Shown: positions 1-7,153 of the stretch, piece by piece
How the letters are laid out: every line of letters starts with the position of its first letter
How positions within the stretch are numbered: the stretch's first letter is position 1
Source of the DNA: Xanthomonas floridensis
GTDB lineage: Bacteria; Pseudomonadota; Gammaproteobacteria; Xanthomonadales; Xanthomonadaceae
Assembly: GCF_001642575.1 (NCBI RefSeq)
Contig: NZ_LXNG01000031.1
Location: 1 to 37,496 of the forward strand
Length of the DNA stretch: 37,496 nucleotides
Direction: 5' to 3'
The notes under the pieces: model-generated
The model's input: the letters and a program-made list of their open reading frames with translations, nothing else
The model's database searches: none
What the model was told of the DNA's origin: nothing
Program-made: the position numbers and the translations under genes

Positions 1-165
1 GTGCTTGATCAATCCCAGCAGGCGTTGGTCTTCCTTGGCGCGCTCACTGTCAGGCGAGCGTAACCAGGCGTAATAACCCGCCCGGTTGACGCGCAATACC
101 CGACACATCGCGCATACCCTGAATTCCCTGCGATGGTCTTGCATGAACGCGTACTTTGCCTTCAC
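1..165 (-). CDS. IS3-family transposase OrfB, N-terminal part (cut by window edge)
   Basis: This is the start of the catalytic subunit of an IS3-type transposase, read on the minus strand and running off the left edge. The 55 visible residues contain the stretches KYAFMQDHRREF and RVNRAGYYAWLR, typical of the region before the DDE domain in IS3 OrfB proteins; the DDE residues lie outside the window. A GTG at 165 could start a separate OrfB. The functional product is more likely an OrfAB fusion made by -1 frameshifting, because this frame is -1 relative to the upstream OrfA and overlaps its end by four bases. The fusion would cut and join DNA at the element ends. Family assignment is confident; the exact element name is not known to me. 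Confidence 0.8.
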   Translation of the reverse strand, partial: MKAKYAFMQDHRREFRVCAMCRVLRVNRAGYYAWLRSPDSERAKEDQRLLGLIKH

Positions 166-434
166 CCCTTGGCAAAGTACGCGGCGGCCTTTTTTAGGAT
201 GTCGCGCTCCTCGGTCACGCGACGCAACTCTGCCTTCAGCCGCCGAACCTCGGCGCTCTGGTCCACCTCGGCGCGATGCACCACGCCAGGCTTGCCGAAC
301 TTGCGCAGCCAGGCGTACAGGCTGTGCGTCGTGACACCCAGTCGCTCGGCGACCTCTGCCACCTTGAACCCACGATCGGTCACTTGCCGGACCGCTTCGA
401 TCTTGAACTCATCCGTATACCGCTTGCTGCTCAT
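162..434 (-). CDS. IS3-family transposase OrfA
   Basis: This is the DNA-binding subunit of the IS3-type element, 90 residues from the chosen start. It has an N-terminal helix-turn-helix (YTDEFKIEAVRQV, then VAEVAERLGVTTHSLYAWLRKF), followed by a heptad-like charged stretch (SAEVRRLKAELRRVTEERDILKK) that serves as the leucine-zipper dimerisation segment in this family. I chose the ATG at 434 over the one at 455 because GGAGGT sits a few bases before it and the product then begins MSSKRY, as in relatives. OrfB follows in the -1 frame. The outer end of the IS should lie between about 455 and 540, but I could not identify its terminal repeat with confidence because the other end is outside the window. 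Confidence 0.85.
   Translation of the reverse strand: MSSKRYTDEFKIEAVRQVTDRGFKVAEVAERLGVTTHSLYAWLRKFGKPGVVHRAEVDQSAEVRRLKAELRRVTEERDILKKAAAYFAKG
189..195 (-). other. Programmed -1 ribosomal frameshift site (A6G) of the IS3 element
   Basis: On the minus strand the heptamer A-AAA-AAG lies in the OrfA frame, where the codons read CTA AAA AAG GCC (Leu-Lys-Lys-Ala). It is about 25 bases before the OrfA stop and inside the region where the -1 OrfB frame is open. This is the classic slippery sequence of IS3 elements, used to make the OrfAB fusion transposase. The motif and frames are seen directly; slippage itself is inferred from the family. Confidence 0.75.
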
Positions 435-597
435 GGACACCTCCGAATCTGCCATTTTCCATGGCCTTGAGATGTCTAGGAAAGCCTGGGCGTATCACAC
501 GATCTCCCACATCAGCTCGACAGCCGGCTCGCGAGCGTGACGATCAGGTGCTATGCCGGTGCGAGGTCGGGAGCGTTCTTATGGCGTCGCCTTTTAA

Positions 598-1453
598 GAG
601 CGGCTAACAAAACCCCTTGAATCTTGCCTCGCCGATGGCAACATTACGGGCATGACACGTCGCAAAGAGATCCCCATTGCGCTGTGGAAGCGCATCGACC
701 ACTGATTCCGCACGTGAAGCGTTCGCCCAAGGGCGGACGGCCGCGCATCAGTGATCAGCAAGCCCTCGGCGGCATCGTCTATGTCTTGCGTACGGGCATT
801 CCCTGGGAAGACCTACCCATCGAACTCGGCTATGGCAGCGGCATGACCTGCTGGCGTCGCTTACGCGATTGGCAAGCTGCCGGTGTGTGGCATCGTCTGC
901 ATCAGGTATTGCTGGCCGAGCGACGTCGCGCCGAGCGGCTGGATCTGAGCCGAGCAAGTCTGGACGCGGCCAGTGTGGCCTCCCCCGGGGGGGCGCCTAC
1001 ACCGGCCCGAACCCGACCGATCGCGGAAAACTCGGCAGCAACCGGCATCTGATCGTCGACCGCAACGGCGTCCCCTTGGCGGTCTGCGTCACCGGCGCCA
1101 ATCGGCACGACTCGGTGGTGTTTGAGGAGTTGATCCACGCCTTGCCTCACATCTGCGGAAAACCAGGCCGTCCGCGACGCTGGCCCGGCAAGCTGCATGC
1201 CGACAAGGCCTACGACATCCAACGGTGTCGCGCCTTCCTCAAACAGCGCCGCATCAGTGCGCGGATTGCACGCAACGGGATCGAGCGCAACGACCGCTTG
1301 GGCCGTCATCGCTGGGTCCTCGAACGCACCCATGCCTGGTTCGCAGGCATGGGGAAGCTGCGCATCCGCTTCGAACACCGCATCGACCTCCACCTGGCGT
1401 TGCTCTGGCTTGCTTGCTCCATCATCTGCTTACGGCTTCTTCCTGGGCCGCTC
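598..1453 (+). mobile_element. IS5-family (IS427-like) insertion sequence, 856 bp
   Basis: The element begins GAGCGGCTAACAAAACC and ends GGGCCGCTC, so the outer 7 bases (GAGCGGC/GCCGCTC) form a perfect terminal inverted repeat. Both ends are flanked by TTAA (594-597 and 1454-1457), consistent with a 4-bp target duplication, although TTAA is palindromic and the match is therefore weaker evidence. Size, two-frame organisation and transposase sequence fit the IS427 subgroup of IS5, which is common in Xanthomonas. The left terminal 16 bases are identical to the left end of the MITE-like element at 3890, suggesting a parent/derivative relationship. Confidence 0.8.
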
Positions 1454-1457
1454 TTAA
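652..1457 (+). pseudogene. IS5/IS427-type transposase, frame-disrupted
   Basis: The transposase is spread over three frames. From ATG 652 the product begins MTRRKEIPIALWKRI and hits a stop at 703. The homologous protein continues in the next frame (LIPHVKRSPKGGRPRISDQQ, then TGIPWEDLP). Restoring one A near 698 (reading RIEPLIPHV) repairs the join, so I infer a single-base deletion. A second shift lies at a run of seven G at 987-993, where the reading must move by -1 to give GAYTGPNPTDRGKLGS and the C-terminal catalytic half (LIVDRNGVPLAV, DKAYD, RWVLERTHAWF). That shift could be programmed, as in other IS427 elements. Near the right end the frame misses the stop and runs to 1615, whereas another frame ends GRS-stop using the flanking TAA, suggesting a further indel. 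The copy is probably inactive. Confidence 0.75.
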
Positions 1458-1855
1458 GCCCAAGAGGCCACTCCTCGACCGGCAAGGTCGAGGAGCGGCC
1501 AGAAGAAGAAATTCAGAAAGTGCTGCGAGGCCTCGCCCGAAAAAGGGAACTTCAGGAGGTTCCTCCTGATCGCTTCGCAACCCTGAGCATCCCTTCCGGC
1601 CACGATGGCGAGTAGCACATCGATCGAACGTCTGGCCCCGCCCCGCGTAATCCGTAATGGCTAGGATCAGCACGATTCACGGAGGCCTGGACCTTTGCCG
1701 CCAGCACCGAACACGCCTGAGTTCAAGCGCCGGGCCAGCCAAACCAAACGCGATGCCACGCCTGCTCCCGGCGATGTCGTGGGTAGGGTCCGCCTGCGCC
1801 GGAATTGAAAGGATACTGACCGGTCTATATCATCCGTCGGGAATCCACCGCCGGA
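1458..1855. other. Gene-free spacer between the IS and the tetR gene, with two small hairpins
   Basis: I see no convincing gene here. Two inverted repeats stand out. CTCCTCGACC (1471-1480) pairs perfectly with GGTCGAGGAG (1486-1495) across a 5-base loop; it sits 18 bases outside the IS right end and has no U-tract. CAGGAGG (1553-1559) pairs with CCTCCTG (1562-1568) with a 2-base spacer. The false transposase frame reads through the first part of this stretch to 1615. The last part carries the promoter and operator region of the downstream regulator. Confidence 0.6.
1812..1831. promoter_or_regulatory. Candidate TetR operator upstream of the tetR gene
   Basis: GATACTGACCGGTCTATATC is an imperfect 20-bp palindrome centred on ACCGGT: the left arm GATACTGACC and the reverse complement of the right arm, GATATAGACC, agree at 8 of 10 positions. 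It lies 31 bases before the ATG of the TetR-family gene. ACCGGTCTAT-type cores are common in operators of small TetR autoregulators. The palindrome is seen directly; binding and autoregulation are inferred. Confidence 0.6.
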
Positions 1856-1861
1856 GTGATC

Positions 1862-2419
1862 ATGAGCAAGGTTCGCGAGCGCATCCTCGATGTCGCCACC
1901 AATCTGTTCTATCGGCAGGGGATTCAGGCGGTCGGCGTGGACGCCATCATCAGCACCGCGGACGTCGCCCGCATGAGCTTCTATCGGCACTTTCAGTCGA
2001 AGGAAGGTCTGGCGTTGGCGGTGCTGGAGCGGCGCGACGAACGACTCTGCGCCTGGTTCGAGCAGGAGGTCGAGCGCTTGTCGCCCGATGCAAGTCTGCG
2101 GCCGCTGGCAGTGTTCGATGCCTTGGCGATACGCCTGGCCAGCCCCGACTACCGCGGTTGCGCCTTCCTCAACACCATCGCCGAGACGCCGCTGCCCAGC
2201 CACGCACTGCATCGGGCTGCGGCTGCGCACAAGCACCGCTTCGAGGCCTACTTCGCCCGTTTGTTGCGAGCGGCCGGGCTGGACGAAAGCGCGGCCGGCG
2301 ATCTCATGCTGCTGTTCGACGGGGCCGTGGTCACCGCGGTTCGCGAAGGAAACCCGACCCCCGCCATGCGGGCAAAAAATATGGCAGCGCGGGTGCTCGG
2401 CATCGCGCCGGCGAACTGA
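1862..2419 (+). CDS. TetR/AcrR-family transcriptional regulator
   Basis: A 185-residue one-component repressor. The N-terminal helix-turn-helix is clear: RERILDVATNLFYRQGIQAVGVDAI, then ISTADVARMSFYRHFQSKEGL, matching the TetR signature, with FYRHFxSKEGL as the recognition helix and following helix. The C-terminal ligand/dimer domain includes the GCAFLN motif seen in many small TetR regulators; its ligand cannot be read from sequence. I chose ATG 1862 over GTG 1856 because GGAG (1853-1856) is well spaced for the ATG. A palindrome at 1812-1831 suggests autoregulation. The DUF418 gene starts 26 bases after the stop on the same strand, so the two probably form an operon and the regulator may control the membrane protein in response to a small hydrophobic compound (inference). 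Confidence 0.9.
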   Translation: MSKVRERILDVATNLFYRQGIQAVGVDAIISTADVARMSFYRHFQSKEGLALAVLERRDERLCAWFEQEVERLSPDASLRPLAVFDALAIRLASPDYRGCAFLNTIAETPLPSHALHRAAAAHKHRFEAYFARLLRAAGLDESAAGDLMLLFDGAVVTAVREGNPTPAMRAKNMAARVLGIAPAN

Positions 2420-2445
2420 GTCAGTGTCTTACTGAGAGAGTAGTT

Positions 2446-3678
2446 ATGTCTGCGGAAGTTGTGTCGCAAGACCCGGTCGCTCGCGGCGAACGGTTGTTGC
2501 AATTGGATGTGCTGCGCGGCCTGGCCTTGTTCGGCGTGCTGCTGGTCAATATCGGTTACTTCTGCGGTGCCGATTTGGCGCAGGAAGCCGGGATCGCTTA
2601 TCCGCTGGGAGACTTCGGTGGCTTGGCCGGCGACCTCGTTAGGGTGCTGTTGGAGAACAAGGCGGCGGCGCTGCTGTCGATCCTGTTCGGTGCTGGCCTC
2701 GCCATCCAGGCTGATCGTGCGTCCGACAAGGGTCAGTCGCGCTGGCCGTTTGCGCTGCGTCGCAGCGCTGTGCTCGCCCTGCTGGGCAGCGTGCACACGT
2801 TCTTGTTGTGGAACGTCGACATCCTGCTCGACTACGCACTGATCAGCTTGATGGTACTGCCCTTCCTGCGGCTGTCGGCCGGCCGGGTGTTGTGGGCGAT
2901 CCCGGTGGTGCTGATCGTCTCGGCGGTGATTGCCGGTCCGATGCAGGCGCTTGCAACGGATCTGCCGCCGGCGCAAGCCTACACCCTTGGTCTCCAGCAC
3001 TACGGGCAAGGTGGGTGGCTCGACGCCCTGCAATACCGATGGTGGGAAACGCTGCATGTGATCGGCCCGATGCGTATCGCCAATCGCTTCGTCATCCTGG
3101 CGCCGTTCTTCATCGTCGGCGTTGCGGCCTGGAAGGGCGGATGGCTTTCGGCGCCGGACGCGCATCGGCGCCGGCTGCGGCAGGTCTTCGTGCTCTGCTT
3201 CAGCTTCGGGCTGGTGGCCAACGCGGTGCCGCAGGAGGCGCTGCATGCCTGGGTGAATCAGCTTGCGCTGCAGCCGCTGCGGGTCTTGATTAAGGCGACC
3301 TTCTTCTTCGCCAAGTTCGCGCTGACCCTGGGCTACGCGGCCGGCATCCTGTTGCTGCTGCAGCGATCGCGCTGGCGCGTGTGGCTGAGTGTGTTCGCGC
3401 CGCTCGGTCGCATGGCGCTGACCCAATACCTGCTGCAGTCGCTGGTCTGCACATGGATCTTCTACGGCTTCGGCCTGGGCCAGTACGGGCGGATGCCGCT
3501 CGACCTGGCGCTGGCGCTGGGCGTGCTGCTGTTCGCTATGCAGGTGATCAGCAGCCGCTGGTGGTTGGCGCGCTTCAGCATCGGCCCGGTGGAGTGGCTG
3601 TGGCGGCGATTGAGCTACGGCGGCATTCGCCAGCGCCCACCGGCGCTCGCAGCGGCTGAACAGGCCCGAAGCCGGTAG
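2446..3678 (+). CDS. DUF418 domain-containing integral membrane protein
   Basis: A 410-residue polytopic inner-membrane protein of unknown function. It opens with a conserved RLLQLDVLRGLALFGVLLVNI motif typical of the DUF418/YeiB family (residues about 15-36), then ENKAAALLSILFGAGL, and ends with the C-terminal DUF418 domain (PLGRMALTQYLLQS, near residues 320-340). About ten hydrophobic segments are visible. Members resemble the acyltransferase-3 fold family, and a role in transport or envelope modification is often guessed but unproven. The ATG at 2446 was chosen because the product then starts MSAEVVSQDPVARGERLLQLD; an apparent longer frame back to 1657 overlaps tetR and is not credible. 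It is co-directional with tetR, 26 bases downstream. There is no visible tie to xylan use. Confidence 0.85.
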   Translation: MSAEVVSQDPVARGERLLQLDVLRGLALFGVLLVNIGYFCGADLAQEAGIAYPLGDFGGLAGDLVRVLLENKAAALLSILFGAGLAIQADRASDKGQSRWPFALRRSAVLALLGSVHTFLLWNVDILLDYALISLMVLPFLRLSAGRVLWAIPVVLIVSAVIAGPMQALATDLPPAQAYTLGLQHYGQGGWLDALQYRWWETLHVIGPMRIANRFVILAPFFIVGVAAWKGGWLSAPDAHRRRLRQVFVLCFSFGLVANAVPQEALHAWVNQLALQPLRVLIKATFFFAKFALTLGYAAGILLLLQRSRWRVWLSVFAPLGRMALTQYLLQSLVCTWIFYGFGLGQYGRMPLDLALALGVLLFAMQVISSRWWLARFSIGPVEWLWRRLSYGGIRQRPPALAAAEQARSR

Positions 3679-3686
3679 CGTGGGTG

Positions 3687-3719
3687 ATGCCGCGTCGCGG
3701 CATTAGCGCCGTGTTTTTT
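3687..3719 (+). terminator. Possible terminator after the tetR-DUF418 pair
   Basis: ATGCCGCG (3687-3694) pairs with CGCGGCAT (3696-3703) in a tight hairpin 8 bases after the DUF418 stop, and a run of six T follows at 3714-3719. The gap of about ten bases between stem and T-run is longer than ideal, so factor-independent termination is likely but not certain. Confidence 0.5.
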
Positions 3720-3889
3720 GCGCCTGTCGGCGTGGTGGTGTGCGGGCGGATTCAGCGCCATGAGCGCGTCGCTGCGGCCGCCGGCGTCGACAAGACCCGG
3801 ATACTGGGATGCCGTCAATCTACCTCACAGCCGCGCCGGCTACGCGGCCCTCTTTGGCTGAGCGCTGGCAGAACTCCTGGGCCGACTAA

Positions 3890-4030
3890 GAGCGGCTAAC
3901 AAAACGTAGCGAGCAGTCGTCAGGTGGGTGTGGACGGCGCGCAGGAACCGGAGTGTACGGGTGGTACATGCCGATTCCGAGCACCGGCCGCGCCCGCCTG
4001 GCGGCTGCACAGTAGTGTTGTTAGCCGCTC
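3890..4030. mobile_element. MITE-like element, copy A (141 bp, IS427-type ends)
   Basis: The left end GAGCGGCTAACAAAAC and the reverse complement of the right end GAGCGGCTAACAACAC match at 15 of 16 positions. The left 16 bases are identical to the left end of the IS427-like element at 598. The interior has no credible open reading frame and no transposase sequence, so this is a non-autonomous miniature element most simply explained as being mobilised by that IS group. A clear target duplication is not visible (CTAA on the left, TTGG on the right). A diverged second copy lies at 4152-4290. Confidence 0.7.
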
Positions 4031-4037
4031 TTGGTCT

Positions 4038-4122
4038 TGTCATCCCGGCGATAGCGGGAGGCCATGGACGTAAATCGCGGCCTTGCAAGGCCTTGGAGCT
4101 TCTGCGTTCGCGGGAATGACAG
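4038..4122. repeat. Palindromic intergenic repeat between the two MITE-like copies
   Basis: The outer arms are TGTCATCCCGGCGA (from 4039) and GTTCGCGGGAATGACA (to 4121), which are imperfect inverted repeats of the GTCATTCCCGCGAA type widespread in proteobacterial intergenic DNA. The middle contains a perfect 14-bp palindrome GGCCTTGCAAGGCC (4079-4092). No gene is present. It could fold into a long hairpin in RNA. It sits exactly between the two MITE-like copies, with a few bases on one side and about 30 on the other. Confidence 0.6.
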
Positions 4123-4151
4123 GCGCGGGGGACTGGATGAGCGTTGCCTTA

Positions 4152-4290
4152 CAGCGACTGATACGTCACGAGCAGTCGTCAGATCGATGTGAACGGCGTA
4201 CTCAGGACTGGAGTGTGCGGGTGGTTGGTGCCGCGCTCAGGACCGGCCGAGCCTGCCTGGTCATGAGCGGTGTCGTTCTATTAGGCGCTC
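4152..4290. mobile_element. MITE-like element, copy B (139 bp, strongly diverged)
   Basis: This stretch aligns along its whole length with copy A in the same orientation. Shared blocks include CGAGCAGTCGTCAG, ACGGCG, GGAGTGT-CGGGTGGT, ACCGGCCG, GCCTGG and TTAG-CGCTC, giving roughly two-thirds identity by eye. Its ends have decayed (CAGCGACTGA on the left, TTAGGCGCTC on the right), so the terminal inverted repeat is no longer intact. The order copy A, palindrome, copy B suggests an old tandem insertion or duplication. It lies between the end of gly43E (4357, minus strand) and the repeat cluster, with no gene inside. Confidence 0.6.
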
Positions 4291-4356
4291 CGATGCGCAT
4301 TCGACCGGCGACCCCATGATGGACAGACAGCAGCGGACCTGATCGCCACCGCCATC

Positions 4357-5391
4357 TCACCAAGGCGAGACAGCATCCTTCCCGTACGGATAAATCGTCG
4401 CAATCGTTCCATCCGCCAGATGCTCCAGCGGTGCCATCTTGATGTTGCGCAGATGGGTCTGGCCGCCCGAGACCACCGCGTCGTGATAGAACAGATACCA
4501 CTGGCCATCGAAGGCGCAGATGGAGTGGTGGGTGGTCCAGCCGATCACCGGCTGCATGAGCACGCCCTGGTAGTGGAATGGGCCATACGGCGAGTCGCTG
4601 GTGGCGTAGCAGATCAGGTGGGTGTCGCCGGTGGAGTACGACAGGTAGTAGCGGCCGGCGTGATGATGGACCCAGGGGCCTTCGAAGAAGCGACGGGCAT
4701 GGTCGTCTGCGCGTAGCGGGGTGCCGTGTTCGTCGAGGATGACGATCTCGCGCGTGGGCTCGGCCAGCGCGGTCATGCTCTCGTGCAGGCGCGCCACACG
4801 CGGACCCAGTGCGGGCGCAGCGCCCTCCGGTTCCTGATGCGTCGGCGCGTAGGCATTGTCGCGGTAATGCTGCAGCTGGCCGCCCCAGATGCCGCCGAAA
4901 TACAGGTAATGCGCGCCATCGTCTTCGGCGAACACCGCCGGGTCGATCGAGTAGGTGCCGGCGATCGGTGCGGCTTCGGCGATGAAGGGGCCGTGGGGTT
5001 GGTCGCCGACTGCCACACCGATCTGGAAGATGCCATCGGCGCGCTTTGCGGGGAAATACAGGTAGGTCTTGCCATTGCGCTGCGCTGCATCCGGTGCCCA
5101 CATCTGGCGCTGCGCCCAGGGCACGTCGCGCACGTGCAGCACCTCGCCCAGGTCGTCGACCGGTGCGTTGGGGTGTGCCATGCGAAAGACGTGGTAATCC
5201 TCCATGCCGAAATGCGAGCCGTCGTCGCTGAAGGCGACACCGGCATCGATGTCGTGCGAGGGATAGATGTAGAGCGCGCCGTCGAACACGTGTGCGGACG
5301 GGTCGGCCGTGTAGATGTGAGTGACCAGCGGTGCGGAAATGGCGGTGCGCGCCAGGGCCTGCAGGGTGGCGGCTTGCAGTTCATCGGACAT
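4357..5391 (-). CDS. gly43E: Cytoplasmic GH43 beta-xylosidase / arabinofuranosidase
   Basis: A 344-residue five-bladed beta-propeller glycosidase that removes xylose or arabinose from short xylo-oligosaccharides by inversion. The three GH43 acidic residues are visible: general base D30 (TADPSAHV), pKa modulator D150 (SIDPAVF) and general acid E237 (FFEGPWVHHH). There is no signal peptide (MSDELQAATLQ), unlike the other GH43 in the window, so it should act in the cytoplasm on sugars brought in by the GPH symporter encoded 33 bases upstream. AGGT about six bases before ATG 5391 supports the start. It is the last gene of the xytA - symporter - GH43 group on the minus strand. Substrate choice between xylose and arabinose cannot be settled from sequence. 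The symbol follows the equivalent X. campestris locus. Confidence 0.85.
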   Translation of the reverse strand: MSDELQAATLQALARTAISAPLVTHIYTADPSAHVFDGALYIYPSHDIDAGVAFSDDGSHFGMEDYHVFRMAHPNAPVDDLGEVLHVRDVPWAQRQMWAPDAAQRNGKTYLYFPAKRADGIFQIGVAVGDQPHGPFIAEAAPIAGTYSIDPAVFAEDDGAHYLYFGGIWGGQLQHYRDNAYAPTHQEPEGAAPALGPRVARLHESMTALAEPTREIVILDEHGTPLRADDHARRFFEGPWVHHHAGRYYLSYSTGDTHLICYATSDSPYGPFHYQGVLMQPVIGWTTHHSICAFDGQWYLFYHDAVVSGGQTHLRNIKMAPLEHLADGTIATIYPYGKDAVSPW

Positions 5392-5424
5392 GCGCGTACC
5401 TGTGCATGGGGTGGGAGGGAGAGG

Positions 5425-6912
5425 TCAGGGCGACGCGAGGGGTGCGGCCTGACGGCGCACGCCCAGCTCGCGTTCGATGCGGGTTTCCAGTGCCTTGTCG
5501 ATTTCGTACAGCGCCAACAGGGCGGTGCCGAGCAGGAACGGCAGGGAGGCGTACACGCTGATGGCCAGGCGGATGCCATCGGTCACTGCGGCGCTCTGCC
5601 GTGGCAGCGCGGCGTCATAGCCGTAGACGGCGAGCAGGCCGGCGACCAGCGCGCCACCGACGCTCAGGCCGATTTTCAGGCCGCACAACATCGCCGAAAA
5701 AATGATGGCGGTGGCGCGGCGGTGGTTCTTCCACTCCGAGTAATCGGCCACATCGGCGATCATCGCCCACAGCAGCGGGATGGTGATGCCGTAGAAAAAG
5801 CCGTGCAGCACATACGAGGCGAACACCCAGCCGATGGCGGTGGGCGGGTACACGTAGAACGCCAGCAGGAACAACGTGGAGATCAGCAGCGCGCCGCCAA
5901 ACACATTGCGCTTGCCGTAGCGATCGGCCAGGCGCTTGGAAAACCCGATGCCCACGATCATCGCCAGGATGCCGCCGGCACTGAAGACGCTGAAGGCCGA
6001 CGTGGGCGCATCCTGCGGCCACTGCAGTGCCGTCATACCCGCACCGGTGAGCATGCTGTTGATGCCGGCAATGAAGCGATTGAAGCCTGCGCTGTCGAGA
6101 AACTGTGCCAGCGCGCCCGCATCGAGGTAGTACTTGAAGTAGTAGATGTACATCCCGCCCTTCATGGCGAGATTGATGAAGACCAAAATCGTCAGCGCCA
6201 GCATCACCAGCCACGGCTTGTTGCGCACCAGGTCGGTGAGGTCCTGGCGCACGCTGCTGCGCTGTTCGGTGATCGGCAGCACGCGCTCGCGGGTGGTGAA
6301 GAAGGTGATCAGGAAGCACAGCGTGCCGACTGCCGCGAACAACCCCATGGTGTTGCGAAAACCTTGCGCCTTGTCGCCATTGCCCAGGATCAACACCAAG
6401 GGCAGCAACAGCACCTGGATGATGAACTGCGCGAACGTCACCGCCAGGAAGCGATACGCAGACAGGCTGTTGCGCTGCTCCATGCTGCCGGTGAGCACGC
6501 CGCTGAGCGCCGAATACGGCAGGTTGTTGGCGACATACACCAGCATCAGCAAGGTGTAGGTGGCAAATGCGTAGGTGATCTTGCCGTGCTCGCCCAGCGC
6601 GGGCGTGTTGAAGGCCGCCAGCGACAGTGCGCCGAACGGCAGCGCCGTCCACAGGATCCACGGGCGAAACTTGCCCCAGCGGGTGCGGGTGCGATCGGCC
6701 AGGATGCCGATGATGGGCGTGAACACGAACGCGCCGAGCAGGCCGACCACAAAGATCAACGTGGCCGCCGCGCTGGCGGGAATCCGGAACACGTCGGTAT
6801 AGAAGAACGCCAGAAAAGTGACCAAGGTCTGGAAGATCAGGTTGGCGGCCAGGTCGCCCAGGCTGTAGCCGATCTTTTCGCGCACGGAGAGCTGCTGTGA
6901 CCGATCGTTCAT
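5425..6912 (-). CDS. GPH-family sugar:cation symporter (xylo-oligosaccharide type)
   Basis: A 495-residue inner-membrane carrier with about 12 membrane segments, in the glycoside-pentoside-hexuronide family (MelB, XylP, XynB-like). Family signatures are KIGYSLGDLAANLIFQ at the N-terminus, the first-loop motif with the conserved Asp and Arg residues (GILADRTRTRWGKFRPWI, near residues 75-93), NNLPYSALSGVLT, and ADVADYSEWKNHRRATAI near 385-402. The expected role is cation-coupled uptake of xylobiose, xylotriose or xylosides from the periplasm. The neighbours fit: TonB transporter upstream, cytoplasmic GH43 downstream. No strong Shine-Dalgarno sequence precedes ATG 6912. A 240-bp gap with a strong hairpin separates it from xytA, so its expression may be partly uncoupled. 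The exact substrate is inferred from context. Confidence 0.85.
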   Translation of the reverse strand: MNDRSQQLSVREKIGYSLGDLAANLIFQTLVTFLAFFYTDVFRIPASAAATLIFVVGLLGAFVFTPIIGILADRTRTRWGKFRPWILWTALPFGALSLAAFNTPALGEHGKITYAFATYTLLMLVYVANNLPYSALSGVLTGSMEQRNSLSAYRFLAVTFAQFIIQVLLLPLVLILGNGDKAQGFRNTMGLFAAVGTLCFLITFFTTRERVLPITEQRSSVRQDLTDLVRNKPWLVMLALTILVFINLAMKGGMYIYYFKYYLDAGALAQFLDSAGFNRFIAGINSMLTGAGMTALQWPQDAPTSAFSVFSAGGILAMIVGIGFSKRLADRYGKRNVFGGALLISTLFLLAFYVYPPTAIGWVFASYVLHGFFYGITIPLLWAMIADVADYSEWKNHRRATAIIFSAMLCGLKIGLSVGGALVAGLLAVYGYDAALPRQSAAVTDGIRLAISVYASLPFLLGTALLALYEIDKALETRIERELGVRRQAAPLASP

Positions 6913-7071
6913 GAGGTGAGGCGGGCTCGAAGAGTGCTACGGAAAACGCCGCGGCGCGCGCTACGCGGCTGGCCGTGACCCCTCTGGATCACGATTGCAG
7001 ACGCAGCACTTGAAGTGTCAGGCAAAACGTCGTGCGCCGTCGCGCGTGCAGGTTGGGCCTCGCGCGGGAGA

Positions 7072-7102
7072 CGGAGTGCACGCCAAGCAGGCGTGCACTC
7101 CG
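7072..7102. repeat. Perfect 13-bp stem-loop between xytA and the symporter gene
   Basis: CGGAGTGCACGCC (7072-7084) pairs perfectly with GGCGTGCACTCCG (7090-7102) over a 5-base loop. It starts 52 bases after the xytA stop on the minus strand, inside a 240-bp gap (6913-7153) that otherwise holds no gene. No T-run follows on either strand, so it is less likely a classical terminator than an mRNA stabilising or processing structure, or a partial attenuator between the abundant outer-membrane protein and the downstream transporter. Confidence 0.7.
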
Positions 7103-7153
7103 AACACCCACGACATCCGGCTGCCAACGGCGAGCGTGTTTCGGTGGTCACTG

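Noticed and set aside
1657..2445. Long N-terminal extension of the DUF418 frame overlapping the tetR gene
   Set aside because: The extension is out of frame with the clear TetR coding sequence and has no domain; ATG 2446 gives the family-standard N-terminus.
3679..4356. Small open frames in the repeat cluster downstream of DUF418
   Set aside because: They lie across MITE-like and palindromic repeats, lack ribosome sites and differ between the two diverged copies.
4726..6900. A 724-codon open frame opposite gly43E and the symporter gene
   Set aside because: It spans two real genes and their gap on the opposite strand; no family motif, arises from codon bias.
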